Positions 3,205 to 9,794 of a stretch of 9,794 bases of DNA are shown piece by piece. Position numbers and translations under genes: made by a program. This stretch comes from Candidatus Vogelbacteria bacterium CG10_big_fil_rev_8_21_14_0_10_51_16. GTDB taxonomy: Bacteria; Patescibacteriota; Minisyncoccia; Phycocordibacterales; JACRKE01. The stretch's first letter is position 1, and the number at the start of each line of letters is the position of its first letter. The stretch is from the NCBI GenBank assembly GCA_002774795.1, contig PCYI01000007.1, forward strand, positions 19,527 to 29,320. Direction: 5' to 3'. The notes beneath the pieces were generated by a model. It worked only from the letters and a program-made list of their open reading frames with translations. It was not told the DNA's origin and did no database searches.

Positions 3205-5061
3205 TTAGTCTTTGGGCTTCATCATCTTGAGAAAGACCTCATGGGGAATTTCTACGCGTCCTCTCGCCTTCATGCGTTTTTTGCCTTTCTTCTGCTTTTC
3301 TCGCAGTTTCATTTTGCGGGTGATGTCGCCGCCGTACAGATAGTCGGTAACGTCTTTCTTCATCCCCGACATAGAGCGAGAGGCAATGATGCGACCCTGG
3401 GCTCGGGCTTGAATCTTAAAATCAAACATCTGACGGGGTAGGACCTCGCGCAGACGCTCAACTGTTGCCTCAGCTTCTTCGCGGATGCGACGACGGGCAA
3501 CAATCTTTGCAAACGCACCCACAACCTCATCGGCCACTAAGACCTCCATTAGCGCCACGTCTGCCTGGCGCATGTCTGTGATTTCGTAGGAAAGGGAGGC
3601 GTAGCCGGAGCTCACGCTCTTGAGTTCGTCAAAGAAGTTGCGCATTAGCTCACGTAATGGCATTTCAACCGTAAGCGACGTGCGATTATCTCCAAAAAGA
3701 GAAGTGGCACCCACTACCGCTTCATGTTCATAAAGAAGATGAAGGATGGCTCCCATAAACTCCGGGGGGGTGATTATCGTGGCCCGTACCCAGCTTTCAT
3801 AGACGCGAGCGATGCGGGACTCTTCTGGAAAAAGCGTGGCGGCGTATATCTTCTCTCGCCTACCGTCCACAAGCTCTATTTCGTAACAAATAGTTGGCGC
3901 GGTGACAATTAGCCGCATCTTGAATTCACGTTCTAGGCGGGCAGAAACAATCTCAAGATGAAGCATCCCAAGGAAACCGCAACGAAAACCCCGCCCGATC
4001 GCCCCAGAGGCCTCTTCCTCGTAAGAGAGAGCCGCGTCCGATAATTTTAGCCGCTCAAGAGACTGGCGTAAATCTCCAAAATCATCTTGTTCTTCCGGAT
4101 AGAGAGAGGCCCACACCATAGGAGTCGGCTCGCTATATCCCGGGAGCGGGCTTGCTTGTTTGTTTTTTGTGGTGATAGTGTCACCGACGCGCGCCGCCCC
4201 CGCTCGCTTGAGGCCTGTTACCACATAGCCAATCTCTCCTGCTTGCAATATGCGGGTGCGCCTCTTTTCGGGCGCAAAAATACCCACTTCAAGGGCGTTA
4301 AAACTGTCCTTTGCTCCTAAAAATAAAAGCTCGGCTCCCTCTTCTAGTTTACCTTCCACAATACGCACAAACACGATCATGCCACGATGAGTATCGTAGG
4401 CAAAGTCGAATACTAGTGCCTGAAGATTTAGAGTGAGAGAGACCGTGGGAGCGGGAACCTCCACCACAATTCGTTCTAAAAGCTCTGGAATACCTTCGCC
4501 GGTCTTTCCTGAGGTGGCCAAGACATCATCAGGAGAACAGCCAAGCAGTTGCACTATCTGATCCCGACTCTCCTTAATCTGGGCCAGAGGCAAATCTATC
4601 TTATTCATTACCGGAATGATTGTGAGCTTGGCCTCTCGCGCCATTCTAAGCACAGAGAGTGTTTGCGCCTGGACCCCCTGTGTTGAGTCTACTAAAAGGA
4701 TTGCCCCCTCTACTGCCTGCATGGCTCGTGAGACTTCGTATGAAAAGTCGATATGACCTGGCGTATCAATGAGGTTGAGAACACATGGCTCAACCTCATT
4801 GATACGCCCGCTGACGGTCGCAGACTTAACGCCGAAGGACGCGTCACTTCCGCGGTGAGGATGGTACACCATCCTCACGGGCTGCATTTTGATGGTAATG
4901 CCTCGCTCGCGTTCAAGGTCCATCTGGTCGAGCACCTGCTCCTTCATTTTGCGTTTCTCAATAGTGCCGGTCGCCTCCAAAAGACGGTCGGCGAGGGTAG
5001 ACTTGCCGTGGTCTATGTGAGCGATAATCGAGAAGTTTCTTATGTTTTTAAAGCTAGACAT
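3205..5061 (-). CDS. lepA: Elongation factor 4 (LepA), ribosome back-translocating GTPase
   Basis: A 618-residue translational GTPase; E. coli LepA has 599. It binds the ribosome, where LepA is reported to back-translocate or assist initiation and ribosome assembly under stress. Visible G motifs are G1 AHIDHGKS (14-21), G2 RGIT (53-56), G3 DTPGH (99-103) and G4 NKID (153-156). The EF-G-like domains and the LepA-specific basic C-terminus (GGDITRKMKLREKQKKGKKR region, about 577-596) are present, so the protein is complete. Compared with E. coli there are about 19 extra residues between ITIK (55-58) and G3. They are encoded by an in-frame palindromic insertion (4761-4878), in which stretches HPHR and RINEVE are antisense readings of adjacent conserved codons. 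ATG at 5061 gives the standard N-terminus. No Shine-Dalgarno is seen, but TATAAATATAAA lies just upstream, so the leader is very short. It is likely transcribed alone, 113 bp after murJ. Confidence 0.98.
   Translation of the reverse strand: MSSFKNIRNFSIIAHIDHGKSTLADRLLEATGTIEKRKMKEQVLDQMDLERERGITIKMQPVRMVYHPHRGSDASFGVKSATVSGRINEVEPCVLNLIDTPGHIDFSYEVSRAMQAVEGAILLVDSTQGVQAQTLSVLRMAREAKLTIIPVMNKIDLPLAQIKESRDQIVQLLGCSPDDVLATSGKTGEGIPELLERIVVEVPAPTVSLTLNLQALVFDFAYDTHRGMIVFVRIVEGKLEEGAELLFLGAKDSFNALEVGIFAPEKRRTRILQAGEIGYVVTGLKRAGAARVGDTITTKNKQASPLPGYSEPTPMVWASLYPEEQDDFGDLRQSLERLKLSDAALSYEEEASGAIGRGFRCGFLGMLHLEIVSARLEREFKMRLIVTAPTICYEIELVDGRREKIYAATLFPEESRIARVYESWVRATIITPPEFMGAILHLLYEHEAVVGATSLFGDNRTSLTVEMPLRELMRNFFDELKSVSSGYASLSYEITDMRQADVALMEVLVADEVVGAFAKIVARRRIREEAEATVERLREVLPRQMFDFKIQARAQGRIIASRSMSGMKKDVTDYLYGGDITRKMKLREKQKKGKKRMKARGRVEIPHEVFLKMMKPKD
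4761..4878 (-). repeat. In-frame double-palindrome insertion within lepA
   Basis: Two perfect palindromes bracket a 47-bp spacer (4808-4854). One has 19-bp arms (4761-4779/4789-4807) and a 9-nt loop. The other has 11-bp arms (4855-4865/4868-4878) and a 2-nt loop. In each, the outer arm encodes conserved LepA sequence (LNLIDT of the G3 region; VRMV after ITIK). The inner arm is its inverted copy read in frame (RINEVE; HPHR). The spacer holds an imperfect hairpin centred on ACGCGT. Frame and G motifs are preserved. It does not resemble the intergenic repeat family. Confidence 0.85.
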
Positions 5062-5070
5062 GAAGGAACT

Positions 5071-5082
5071 TTTATATTTATA
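5071..5082 (-). promoter_or_regulatory. AT-rich -10 region of lepA
   Basis: The minus strand reads TATAAATATAAA (5082-5071), containing two overlapping -10-like hexamers. Transcription would begin 2-9 nt before the lepA ATG. No convincing -35 was found. The rest of 5062-5174 holds no gene or strong hairpin. Confidence 0.5.
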
Positions 5083-5174
5083 CCATCCCCAATTAACGCT
5101 TTTGGTCTACGTGCCGACTCCCCCCACCAGGTAGAGCGTCGAGGCTTTGTGCTTTCTTACAATCTCTCTATGTG

Positions 5175-6857
5175 CTATTTCATATCCTCAGGACCAGGTT
5201 GCACCGGCACCATCTTGGACATGCGCCTGTGCAGTGCGCCCCACAGCTCGCCAAGCTCTTTGCTACGCAAAAACGAGAAAGCAACAATGCAGGCAACTAT
5301 CCCGGATATCCCAGCAAGCAGTCCTTGGGCGAATACCCAAGGGGCAAACTGCAAATCAACATACGGAGCAGTAAACCTTATAACCAGATAAGCGGCCGTG
5401 CCCGCGAAAAATGCCGCCAACAAAGAGTCGCCCAGAGTGCGGCCAACATCGTAGACAACCTGACGGGGAGCTGACCCATCAAATAGATACCATAGAAAGA
5501 ATATATTAGCGAGCGTGCCGATCGAAAAGGCAAGTGGTAGAACGACAACCTCTCTACCTGTCACATTAGCAATATGTAGAATGTTTGTGAGCCCGTTAAA
5601 CCAAATCGGCCCGAGTTCCACCCAGGAAACAAGGATAAAAGTGGCCGCTATGGCCAGAGCGGAACCCAGAAGCTTTGCTATCACCGGCTCTTTTGTTTTG
5701 CCAACAGCATAATAAGCCCTGTCTACCAACTGAATAATGCTTTGGCATACCACGGAAATTGTAAAAACAGCAAGGACTGCGGCTGTAAGACGAGTATCTT
5801 GCCAAGTAAAACTGCCGGAACCAAGGATGGTGCGCACAAGGTGGGCGCGAAGAACAATAAAAAGAGCGGCGATGGGCACAGACCAAAAAATAATATGCCT
5901 TAGGGCCCGACTGGCCGAAGACAAAAACTCTGTGTGATTTCCCCCACTCCAAAATCTGGCAAGTGTTGGAAAAGCGGCGATTGAATAACTTACTCCGACA
6001 AGAGCGAGTGGCACTGACTGGAGATTGTAGGCAAGATTGAATACTGCAATTGAGCCGACGGTCATCGTCGAAGCTATGGCTAAAATAAAAACTAGCACAA
6101 GCTGATTACTCCCTAGAGCCAAAGTACGCGGGAGCGAGCGACTGACAATTGGCTTGAGTTCCTGCCACGAAAGCATCCCCGCAAACCGAGGAAACATTCC
6201 AGCTTTAACAACAACGGGAAGCTGAATAAGAAAGTGAGCCAATGCTCCCAACACAACTCCATAGACAAGGCCCAAAATGCCAAAAATAGGATAAAGCCCG
6301 ATCACTCCCAAGATGATACCGAGGTTGTACAATAATGGCGCCAATGCATAAGTGAGGAATCGACGTCGCGCTTGTGTGACTGCCCCAAAAAGATTAGAGA
6401 GACCAAGAAACAAAGGCGAGAGCAAAAGAACATACGTAAGGTGACGAAGGGTCACAAGCTCTGTGGGTGAAAAACCCGGCGCGAGCCATGGAAGTATGTG
6501 AGGGATAAGCGGAAGAACAAGAACGGTCACAGCAAGCATCGAAAGGGCAAAAAATACAAGCAGTGTTCCTAGCATCTTTTGTACTGCTTCGGGACCACTT
6601 ACTCGCTCTCGCTCAAGGAGAACAGGAATGAGTACGGTAACGGCAAGAAACGACCCGACCGCCACGAATATAAAATCAGGAATTCTAAAGGCGGTATAAT
6701 AAAGGTCTAGTTCGCGACCGGCTCCAAAAGTATGCGCGAGAAGCCTGTCTCGCAATAAGGCCAGTATCTGAGAAGCAAGTGCTGACCCGCCAAGCAACAA
6801 AGCGGCCTGATGGAGACCGCTTTGTTCTGTGTCCATGATTCTTAAAAGCCAGCGCAT
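5175..6857 (-). CDS. murJ: MurJ/MviN-type lipid II flippase
   Basis: A 560-residue polytopic membrane protein of the MOP superfamily with about 14 predicted helices. It flips the peptidoglycan precursor lipid II across the cytoplasmic membrane. The N-terminal signature is clear: LLRDRLLAHTFGAG (34-47), then D51 and R58, matching the conserved charged residues of the MurJ central cavity. A typical family insertion pattern of paired helices continues to about residue 538, followed by a short basic tail. ATG at 6857 is chosen because it lies 15 nt after the upstream stop. ATG at 6836 (residue 8) is an alternative, with weak AAGAA upstream. The close spacing and shared strand make it the second gene of an operon with the ligase-like gene. 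A Wzx-type O-unit flippase is the alternative function, but the RDR/FGAG motif favours MurJ. Confidence 0.94.
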   Translation of the reverse strand: MRWLLRIMDTEQSGLHQAALLLGGSALASQILALLRDRLLAHTFGAGRELDLYYTAFRIPDFIFVAVGSFLAVTVLIPVLLERERVSGPEAVQKMLGTLLVFFALSMLAVTVLVLPLIPHILPWLAPGFSPTELVTLRHLTYVLLLSPLFLGLSNLFGAVTQARRRFLTYALAPLLYNLGIILGVIGLYPIFGILGLVYGVVLGALAHFLIQLPVVVKAGMFPRFAGMLSWQELKPIVSRSLPRTLALGSNQLVLVFILAIASTMTVGSIAVFNLAYNLQSVPLALVGVSYSIAAFPTLARFWSGGNHTEFLSSASRALRHIIFWSVPIAALFIVLRAHLVRTILGSGSFTWQDTRLTAAVLAVFTISVVCQSIIQLVDRAYYAVGKTKEPVIAKLLGSALAIAATFILVSWVELGPIWFNGLTNILHIANVTGREVVVLPLAFSIGTLANIFFLWYLFDGSAPRQVVYDVGRTLGDSLLAAFFAGTAAYLVIRFTAPYVDLQFAPWVFAQGLLAGISGIVACIVAFSFLRSKELGELWGALHRRMSKMVPVQPGPEDMK

Positions 6858-6872
6858 TACTTTTTCATGATA

Positions 6873-9311
6873 CTATTCATTTTCTGCGCTCCGCCCATCT
6901 TCTGCGATGGGTAAGTCGGCACGAATACCGGGCTCATTTCCCGGAGCGCCGATGCCAGATAGTGCCGGCTTTTTTGCCTTAAGATTCCCAACTATTTTTT
7001 TCACCTCTGCATTATCCGGGTTTGAGCGAGCAATATCTTCAAACTCCACTATGGCTTTTGCGTGTTCACCGCGCATATCATAGCTTAGACCAAGGAAGTA
7101 CTTGGCATTTGCATATTCAGGATTTAAGCTACGCGCGCGCTCCAGAGCCTCAATAGCACCGGCAAACTCTCTGTTTAGATAGCGCAAGAATCCAAGCTGG
7201 AACAGCACTCCTATATCTTGTGGAGCCAAGAAGGCGACCTGCTCCGCCGTTGCAATAGCTGATTTTATATTGCCGTCTGCATAATCAAGCTGTGAGAGTA
7301 GGAACAGCGCCGCCGTATAGTTTCTCTTCTTTTCAAGCGCCTCTCCAATGCGCTTGCGAGCCTCTTCTCTGTTTCCGCGAGCCAGCTCAAGGCGCGCCAT
7401 CCGCAAACGAATCTCGGGGCTATAGGGATTGCCGGCAAGCGCAGATTCATACGATTGCAGAGCTAATTCATAAGATCCTTCTATTTTCAGTGGTACGACC
7501 GACTCATAAACGCGGGCTAAGGTAATCCAATTTTGGTATTGAAGCGGGTTAAGCTCAGTGGCTTGTCTTGCGCTCGTGATCGCGCGCGAAAGAGCCGACT
7601 GGAAGTTCTCTCTAAGCGAATCTTTGGATGTGGTGTTGTCTGTGGTGGAAACAAGACGTTGGAGCTCTACTAGGTGGGCGTCGGCTAGGGTTCTGAAATA
7701 GACATCGCTTGTAGGGTCTATGGCAATTACTCGCCCCATGGACGTTTGGGCGCGCAGGAGATCAGCATTTAAGGTGTAGTTAGCCAGTGTATTATGGTAA
7801 ACAAAGGCCGAAACAACGCGCCGCCCGGCAATGTACCCTGTTGCGACAGTTGCGACGAGGGCCACAATAATGGCACCGGCGAAAAAGAAACGGGCTTTTG
7901 GTTGGTTATATACACTTACTACAAATACGCGGGTGCCCACTCTTTTCTGTTGATAAGCAACAAAAATACCAAGCATGACAAATGCATAGATCCATAATAA
8001 AAAGTCTGTAAAATATACAAAAGCAACCGAAAAAAGATAAACGGGGCTGATAAACACAAGATAGCGCAAAGCCAACTCGTGGGTGGGGATCGCCTTCGCA
8101 AACACAGAACGAAAGCCTACAACCAAAATGCTTCCCAAAAAAACAAGCCAAGCCAGAAAACCAAGAATGCCTGAAGTGATTATGAAGGTTGGAATCGTGC
8201 CGACACCGGCCATGAAGTCAATGTTCCAAAAAAACGTATCGTTGTTTACTCCCTCCGGTTTATGAAGTAGCCACTGATTGGCGAATCTATGTGGGCCACT
8301 TCCCAAAAGAGGGCTCTCTCCGAGTGTGGCCTTGGCGATTTGATACGTTGAACTCCATGACGGGCGCACCTCAAGACTGCCTAGCTGAAGTGGCTCAACC
8401 ACGGCCGTGTTTATTTTCTGATTGCCGAAAAGTAGAATAAGCGAGAGGACAATAAAAACAAAACTGGGAGTACTTGAAAGCGAGCGAAAAGAAAAAAGTT
8501 TCTGCTCTTCTTCGCTTCGACGATGAAGCGTAAGCTTAAAAAGCAGTGTGACAATACTAAATACACCCACCAACACCCAAGCCAGGGAAAAGTTAACTAA
8601 GAAAACCGCGAGCGCCGTAAAAACAACCCCTGCCCAAAGCCATCGCTTCATAACAGGTGCCAGCGCAAGAAGTTCTAGGGCCGCCAGACAGAGGATTAGC
8701 CCAAGAGCATAAAAAATTGCAAAATCGTTCCACTTGCCAAGAGGAGTATCTACGAGGCTTGCAAAGTATCCAAAAAATGAAAACCCGAGTAGTAAATGAG
8801 TCAGTTTTGCGAGCAGAATTATCGTGGCCGATAAACTGAGGGCAACAAGCAAACGCTTTAGTACTTGACGCTCTCGGGCATAAGTGGAGACAAGAAAGAA
8901 AACAAAGAATGCTAAAAGAATGCCCATGAACGTGCCCTCCTCTATTGTCGTTCCTAAAAATGAGTCTCGAATGGCTGGAGAGGAAACTGTGGCCAGTAGC
9001 CCAAAAAGAATGACTGCCGACGCAGACCAACTCAAGAGATTGGTGGTAAGTTTAAACTCCCCTTCTTCTGTTTTGGCTGTAAGCCACAACAGAAGCGCAA
9101 TGAAAACAAAAATGAGTACAAGCGCCCGCTTTACAAAGACGTCTAGCATCGTTGAGCCGGCGGCATGAATGAGTGGCAAAAGGAAAACAAACAGGATGGT
9201 GGACCACTCTCCCCATGCACGAAGTTTAGACGAAAAACTTTTCTTGCTCCTCCTTTCTGGGGCATTATCCTGGTTCGCTCCCCATTCACGCTCTTCTTCG
9301 GTAGTCGTCAT
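6873..9311 (-). CDS. O-antigen ligase/polymerase-like membrane protein with C-terminal TPR repeats
   Basis: An 812-residue protein in two parts. Residues 1-33 are hydrophilic. About 12-13 transmembrane helices fill 35-493. A long outer loop at about 298-371 carries SPLLGSGPHRFANQW (333-347), the G-G-x-G/H-type loop motif seen in Wzy/WaaL-like O-antigen ligases. From about 570 to 776 come tandem tetratricopeptide repeats (e.g. A-x-F/Y-L-G-L-S-Y near 737-744, then AKAIVEFEDIARSNPDNAEV at 751-770). The tail is Pro/Gly/acidic. Members of this architecture polymerise or transfer lipid-linked glycans at the outer face of the membrane, and the TPRs probably recruit partners. It heads an operon with murJ (15-nt gap), which supports an envelope-glycan role. 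ATG at 9311 is the only reasonable start, since the next Met is within a helix. TACAAT lies 4 bp upstream, unusually close. The substrate is unknown. Confidence 0.83.
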   Translation of the reverse strand: MTTTEEEREWGANQDNAPERRSKKSFSSKLRAWGEWSTILFVFLLPLIHAAGSTMLDVFVKRALVLIFVFIALLLWLTAKTEEGEFKLTTNLLSWSASAVILFGLLATVSSPAIRDSFLGTTIEEGTFMGILLAFFVFFLVSTYARERQVLKRLLVALSLSATIILLAKLTHLLLGFSFFGYFASLVDTPLGKWNDFAIFYALGLILCLAALELLALAPVMKRWLWAGVVFTALAVFLVNFSLAWVLVGVFSIVTLLFKLTLHRRSEEEQKLFSFRSLSSTPSFVFIVLSLILLFGNQKINTAVVEPLQLGSLEVRPSWSSTYQIAKATLGESPLLGSGPHRFANQWLLHKPEGVNNDTFFWNIDFMAGVGTIPTFIITSGILGFLAWLVFLGSILVVGFRSVFAKAIPTHELALRYLVFISPVYLFSVAFVYFTDFLLWIYAFVMLGIFVAYQQKRVGTRVFVVSVYNQPKARFFFAGAIIVALVATVATGYIAGRRVVSAFVYHNTLANYTLNADLLRAQTSMGRVIAIDPTSDVYFRTLADAHLVELQRLVSTTDNTTSKDSLRENFQSALSRAITSARQATELNPLQYQNWITLARVYESVVPLKIEGSYELALQSYESALAGNPYSPEIRLRMARLELARGNREEARKRIGEALEKKRNYTAALFLLSQLDYADGNIKSAIATAEQVAFLAPQDIGVLFQLGFLRYLNREFAGAIEALERARSLNPEYANAKYFLGLSYDMRGEHAKAIVEFEDIARSNPDNAEVKKIVGNLKAKKPALSGIGAPGNEPGIRADLPIAEDGRSAENE

Positions 9312-9315
9312 ATGT

Positions 9316-9359
9316 ATTGTACTGTGTTAAGATATTGATAGTTGAAAAAAGATTTCAAC
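9316..9359 (-). promoter_or_regulatory. Promoter region of the ligase-murJ operon with a candidate operator
   Basis: The minus strand has a -10-like TACAAT (9321-9316), only 4 bp before the ATG. Upstream lies a perfect inverted repeat GTTGAAA/TTTCAAC (9341-9347/9353-9359) with a 5-bp spacer, in the -30 to -50 region. It is a fair candidate operator for the divergent MerR-type protein, or simply a small hairpin. Confidence 0.35.
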
Positions 9360-9416
9360 AGCTGGGCCACTAAGGGTTTCGATAGCGATAGAAAACACCC
9401 ATAGCCTAAGGCATGA

Positions 9417-9447
9417 TTGACAGTATATTACACTCCGTGCTTAGGAG
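9417..9447 (+). promoter_or_regulatory. Promoter-like and ribosome-binding region of the MerR-type gene
   Basis: TTGACA (9417-9422) is a perfect -35 hexamer, but at 17 bp the -10 would be CTTAGG, which is poor. TATATT (9424-9429) is an alternative -10. AGGAG (9443-9447) is the clearest Shine-Dalgarno in the window, 11 nt before ATG 9459, and fixes the start there. Confidence 0.45.
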
Positions 9448-9458
9448 CAAACCATAAA

Positions 9459-9689
9459 ATGTTGAAAAACCACAAGAGCACTAAGGTAGGTATAACCATA
9501 AAAAAGGCGGCCGAGCTTTTAGATGTATCTGTTGCTACCATGAGAAATTGGGACTCAAAGGGGGTGCTCAAAGCCCGCCGTGGCACCACAAATGGCTATC
9601 GCTATTACGACATAGGAAAACTGGAACATTTTGCAGAGAAAAAGAACTTACGAAGAGGCGCGAATACAAAAGTAAAATTTTTGCCGTAA
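9459..9689 (+). CDS. Small MerR/excisionase-like winged-helix DNA-binding protein
   Basis: A 76-residue protein consisting of one DNA-binding domain. The helix-turn-helix ITIKKAAELLDVSVATMRNW spans residues 12-31, with the wing motif NGYRYYD at 45-51 followed by KLEHF. This is the MerR N-terminal pattern. There is no dimerisation helix or ligand-binding C-terminus; the tail is short and basic. It therefore resembles the minimal HTH_17/excisionase-type or stand-alone MerR-domain proteins. It is likely a local regulator or phage-like architectural factor. The start at ATG 9459 is preferred because AGGAG precedes it. An in-frame TTG at 9417 is really part of a TTGACA box. The gene is divergent from the ligase-murJ operon, with 147 bp between, so control of that operon is possible but unproven. 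No clear terminator follows; 9690-9785 holds a G8 run (9742-9749) and no gene. Confidence 0.82.
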   Translation: MLKNHKSTKVGITIKKAAELLDVSVATMRNWDSKGVLKARRGTTNGYRYYDIGKLEHFAEKKNLRRGANTKVKFLP

Positions 9690-9785
9690 ACCGGACCTTG
9701 TTTGCGTCACTGCGCACGCCTCTCACATCTCTTGGTGTGCCGGGGGGGGTTATTGTTTCCGCAACACCTCACACCCTGAGTGACT

Positions 9786-9794
9786 GTGAGTTAC
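9786..9794. repeat. Probable left end of a fourth palindromic element (cut by window edge)
   Basis: The window ends in GACTGTGAGTTAC (9782-9794). Copy 3 begins with GACTGTGAATTAC, and the right end of copy 2 reads GTGAGTTACGAAA on the other strand. The match is short, so it is suggestive only. Confidence 0.45.

Noticed and set aside
4753..5391. 212-codon plus-strand frame opposite lepA and murJ
   Set aside because: It is antisense to conserved lepA and murJ codons. It contains NLIDTP-like residues only because the lepA palindrome reads alike on both strands.
8593..9030. 145-codon frame overlapping the ligase-like gene on the same strand
   Set aside because: It is a shadow frame of the hydrophobic coding region; the Cys/Ser/Phe-rich product has no coherent motif.
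9417..9458. TTG start of the MerR-type protein at 9417
   Set aside because: The TTG belongs to a TTGACA box, and ATG 9459 has an AGGAG upstream. The extra residues are not part of the domain.
376..9689. UGA recoding, as in some CPR lineages
   Set aside because: All long genes are intact with standard stops and no in-frame TGA. The tRNA-Gly here has anticodon CCC, not UCA. Lack of TGA stops in so few genes is not significant.

Overview
The window looks like a piece of a Candidate Phyla Radiation (Patescibacteria, probably Parcubacteria-like) genome. The grounds are an FtsB/DivIC-like protein with a characteristic C-terminus, a small RRM protein, a two-zinc-ribbon RNHCP protein, a MurJ flippase next to a giant ligase-like membrane protein ending in TPR repeats, weak or absent Shine-Dalgarno motifs, and GC-rich palindromic repeats between genes. 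This placement is inference from gene content; no marker here is decisive. The standard genetic code fits: no long frame contains an internal TGA. Every stop in the window is TAA or TAG.

Layout. 1-232: hairpins, a 24-nt fragment of tRNA-Phe and part of a dispersed repeat. 233-308: tRNA-Phe(GAA), with CCA encoded. It shares a bidirectional terminator (324-357) with a convergent RRM RNA-binding protein gene (376-684, minus), which has a strong sigma70-type promoter and a structured leader of about 170 nt. 940-1660: no protein gene, but a palindromic element, a tRNA-Arg(CCU) lying inside the D-loop of a second, degenerate tRNA-Arg(CCU), and a 345-bp element with terminal inverted repeats. 1703-2685 (minus): RNHCP protein, tRNA-Gly(CCC) and an FtsB/DivIC-like gene. 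2801-3048 (plus): two very short candidate ORFs, the first a likely single-pass membrane peptide. 3068-3130: a third, compact copy of the palindromic element. 3205-5061 (minus): lepA (elongation factor 4). 5175-9311 (minus): a two-gene operon of a polymerase/ligase-like TPR membrane protein followed by murJ. 9459-9689 (plus): a small MerR/excisionase-type DNA-binding protein, divergent from that operon. The window ends at the first bases of what looks like another repeat copy.

How it fits together. murJ and the ligase-like gene form an envelope-glycan operon (lipid II flipping plus glycan polymerisation or transfer), and the FtsB-like protein belongs to the division machinery. lepA and the tRNAs serve translation, and the RRM protein is a probable RNA-binding regulator. 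The MerR-type protein may control the neighbouring envelope operon or itself.

The unusual content is structural. First, a repeat family is bounded by GTGARTTACGAAA/TTTCGTAAYTCAC-like ends. Second, one tRNA-Arg is nested in another on an extended helix. Third, lepA carries an in-frame insertion whose two ends are inverted copies of the adjoining conserved lepA codons. None of these could be tested against databases here.
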